From an uncultured Chlorobiaceae bacterium (GTDB lineage Bacteria; Bacteroidota; Chlorobiia; Chlorobiales; Chlorobiaceae): a stretch of DNA of 7,680 bases. Of the stretch, positions 6,817 to 7,680 are shown piece by piece; position 1 is the stretch's first letter; each line of letters opens with the position of its first letter. Location: positions 1 through 7,680 of the forward strand of contig CAILXE010000393.1 of NCBI GenBank assembly GCA_903838095.1. The letters are read 5' to 3'. Under the pieces are notes generated by a model. The model worked only from the letters and a program-made list of their open reading frames with translations, was not told the DNA's origin and searched no databases. Made by a program: the position numbers and the translations under genes.

Positions 6817-7680
6817 ACACTGACTCTATCCCTGTTTCTCCCGAGGTGGTTACTCTGGAAGAATTTGCACGCACTTCATTTGGAGAGATGATTGCCGGCA
6901 AATTGCTGATGCTCATTGTTGCGCTTCTGATCTGCATAGGAGTTGTCATCGTCTACAGCAGTGGTGCGGGATGGGCGGCAACAAAGTACGCAAGCTCAGA
7001 ATATTTCCTGTGGCGACAGCTTTCGTTTGCGGTGCTTGGAAGTATAACCATCCTGCTGGTTGCATTGATTGATTATCATGTCTTCTGGAAGACCAGCAAA
7101 ATCATTCTGTTTGCAAGCATTGGGCTTCTTGCGCTGCTTCTTGCCATGAAAGCGGTTGGCCTTATTTCCGGTGCTGCCCGCTGGATAGGGTTCGGACCGT
7201 TTAAGTTTCAGGTGTCAGACTTTGCAAAGTATGCCGTTATCTTTCATTTTTCACGGCTTGTCACTGAAAAACAGGCCTATATACAGGATCTCCATAACTC
7301 TTATTACCCCTTGCTGACCCTGCTGATGACGGTCGTCGCTCTTGTGGCCCTTGAACCGAACTTCAGTACGGCTTCGCTTATTGGCGTGATCGGCTTTACC
7401 ATGATGTATATCGGCGGGGTCAATCTTCGGCACCTGCTGGCTACAGCTTCGCTGCTTATTCCGATTGGGGCGGCTTTTGCTATTGCGGCACCATATCGAG
7501 TTGCCCGTCTGCTCTCATTTACAAGCGGGGATGAAAAAGGGCTGAGCTATCAGGTTATTCAGGCATTGATCGGGCTTGGCAACGGCGGGCTTTTTGGGCT
7601 TGGTATCGGGGCCAGCAAGCAGCGAGAGCTGTATCTTCCACTCTCCTACAATGATTTTGTCTTTGTCATTATCGGGGAGG
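6810..7680 (+). CDS. ftsW: FtsW, SEDS-family septal peptidoglycan glycosyltransferase (3' partial)
   Basis: Polytopic membrane protein of the SEDS family that polymerises lipid II at the septum, paired with the class B PBP FtsI. The window holds 290 codons and cuts the gene off. A hydrophilic N-terminus of about 30 residues is followed by hydrophobic helices near 31-50, 71-88, 97-117 and 165-181, with more beyond. SEDS landmarks are [10 protein letters not shown] at 121-130, QVSDFAK at 134-140 (usually QPSEFAK), EPNFSTA at 182-188 (usually QPDxGT), the [17 protein letters not shown] loop at 251-267, and [10 protein letters not shown] at 276-285. Its Asp282 aligns by motif with the catalytic Asp of HTDFIF in other SEDS proteins. 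ATG 6810 overlaps the murD stop by 7 bases (ATGGTGA); GTG 6813 with a 4-base overlap is an alternative. FtsW rather than RodA is inferred from the position between murD and the expected murG. Confidence 0.94.
   Translation, partial: MVNTDSIPVSPEVVTLEEFARTSFGEMIAGKLLMLIVALLICIGVVIVYSSGAGWAATKYASSEYFLWRQLSFAVLGSITILLVALIDYHVFWKTSKIILFASIGLLALLLAMKAVGLISGAARWIGFGPFKFQVSDFAKYAVIFHFSRLVTEKQAYIQDLHNSYYPLLTLLMTVVALVALEPNFSTASLIGVIGFTMMYIGGVNLRHLLATASLLIPIGAAFAIAAPYRVARLLSFTSGDEKGLSYQVIQALIGLGNGGLFGLGIGASKQRELYLPLSYNDFVFVIIGE

Noticed and set aside
1..7680. A novel system or mobile island in the window
   Set aside because: Every base is accounted for by six conserved cell-wall genes in classical order, with intact motifs and no compositional break.

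Overview
This window is an uninterrupted part of a division and cell wall (dcw) cluster. Six genes lie on the + strand in the order ftsI (5' end missing), murE, murF, mraY, murD, ftsW (3' end missing). This is the classical dcw order known from E. coli and many other bacteria. The base composition looks close to half G+C, codon use looks even throughout, and I see no frameshift, insertion sequence, RNA gene, CRISPR array or foreign-looking segment.

The organism is a bacterium with diaminopimelate-type peptidoglycan, because MurE carries the DNPR motif. My best guess is a green sulfur bacterium (Chlorobiaceae). This rests on remembered resemblance of the MraY N-terminus and its lysine-rich loop, the FtsW motif variants (EPNFSTA, YNDFVF) that recall the Bacteroidetes/Chlorobi group, and a transpeptidase with a C-terminal PASTA domain. 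That placement is inference, not a search result.

Layout: positions 1-1299 encode the transpeptidase part of FtsI plus one PASTA domain. Positions 1308-2873 encode MurE, 2870-4297 MurF, 4307-5413 MraY, 5419-6816 MurD, and 6810 to the window end FtsW. Gaps between genes are at most 9 bases and two junctions overlap, so no stretch longer than 300 bases lacks a gene. There is no room for internal promoters or terminators outside coding sequence, and the genes are almost certainly co-transcribed from a promoter upstream of the window.

The products form one pathway. MurD adds D-Glu, MurE adds meso-diaminopimelate and MurF adds D-Ala-D-Ala to the UDP-MurNAc peptide in the cytoplasm. MraY moves the phospho-MurNAc-pentapeptide onto undecaprenyl phosphate to make lipid I. 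FtsW polymerises lipid II at the septum and FtsI crosslinks the new strands. MurG, MurC and other members expected in such clusters are not in this window; they could lie beyond its end.

I did not find an undescribed system here. The points worth a second look are modest: the PASTA tail on FtsI, the near absence of Shine-Dalgarno sequences except before murF, the GTG start of murF with a palindrome next to its ribosome binding site, and lineage-type substitutions in FtsW, MurD and MurF motifs.
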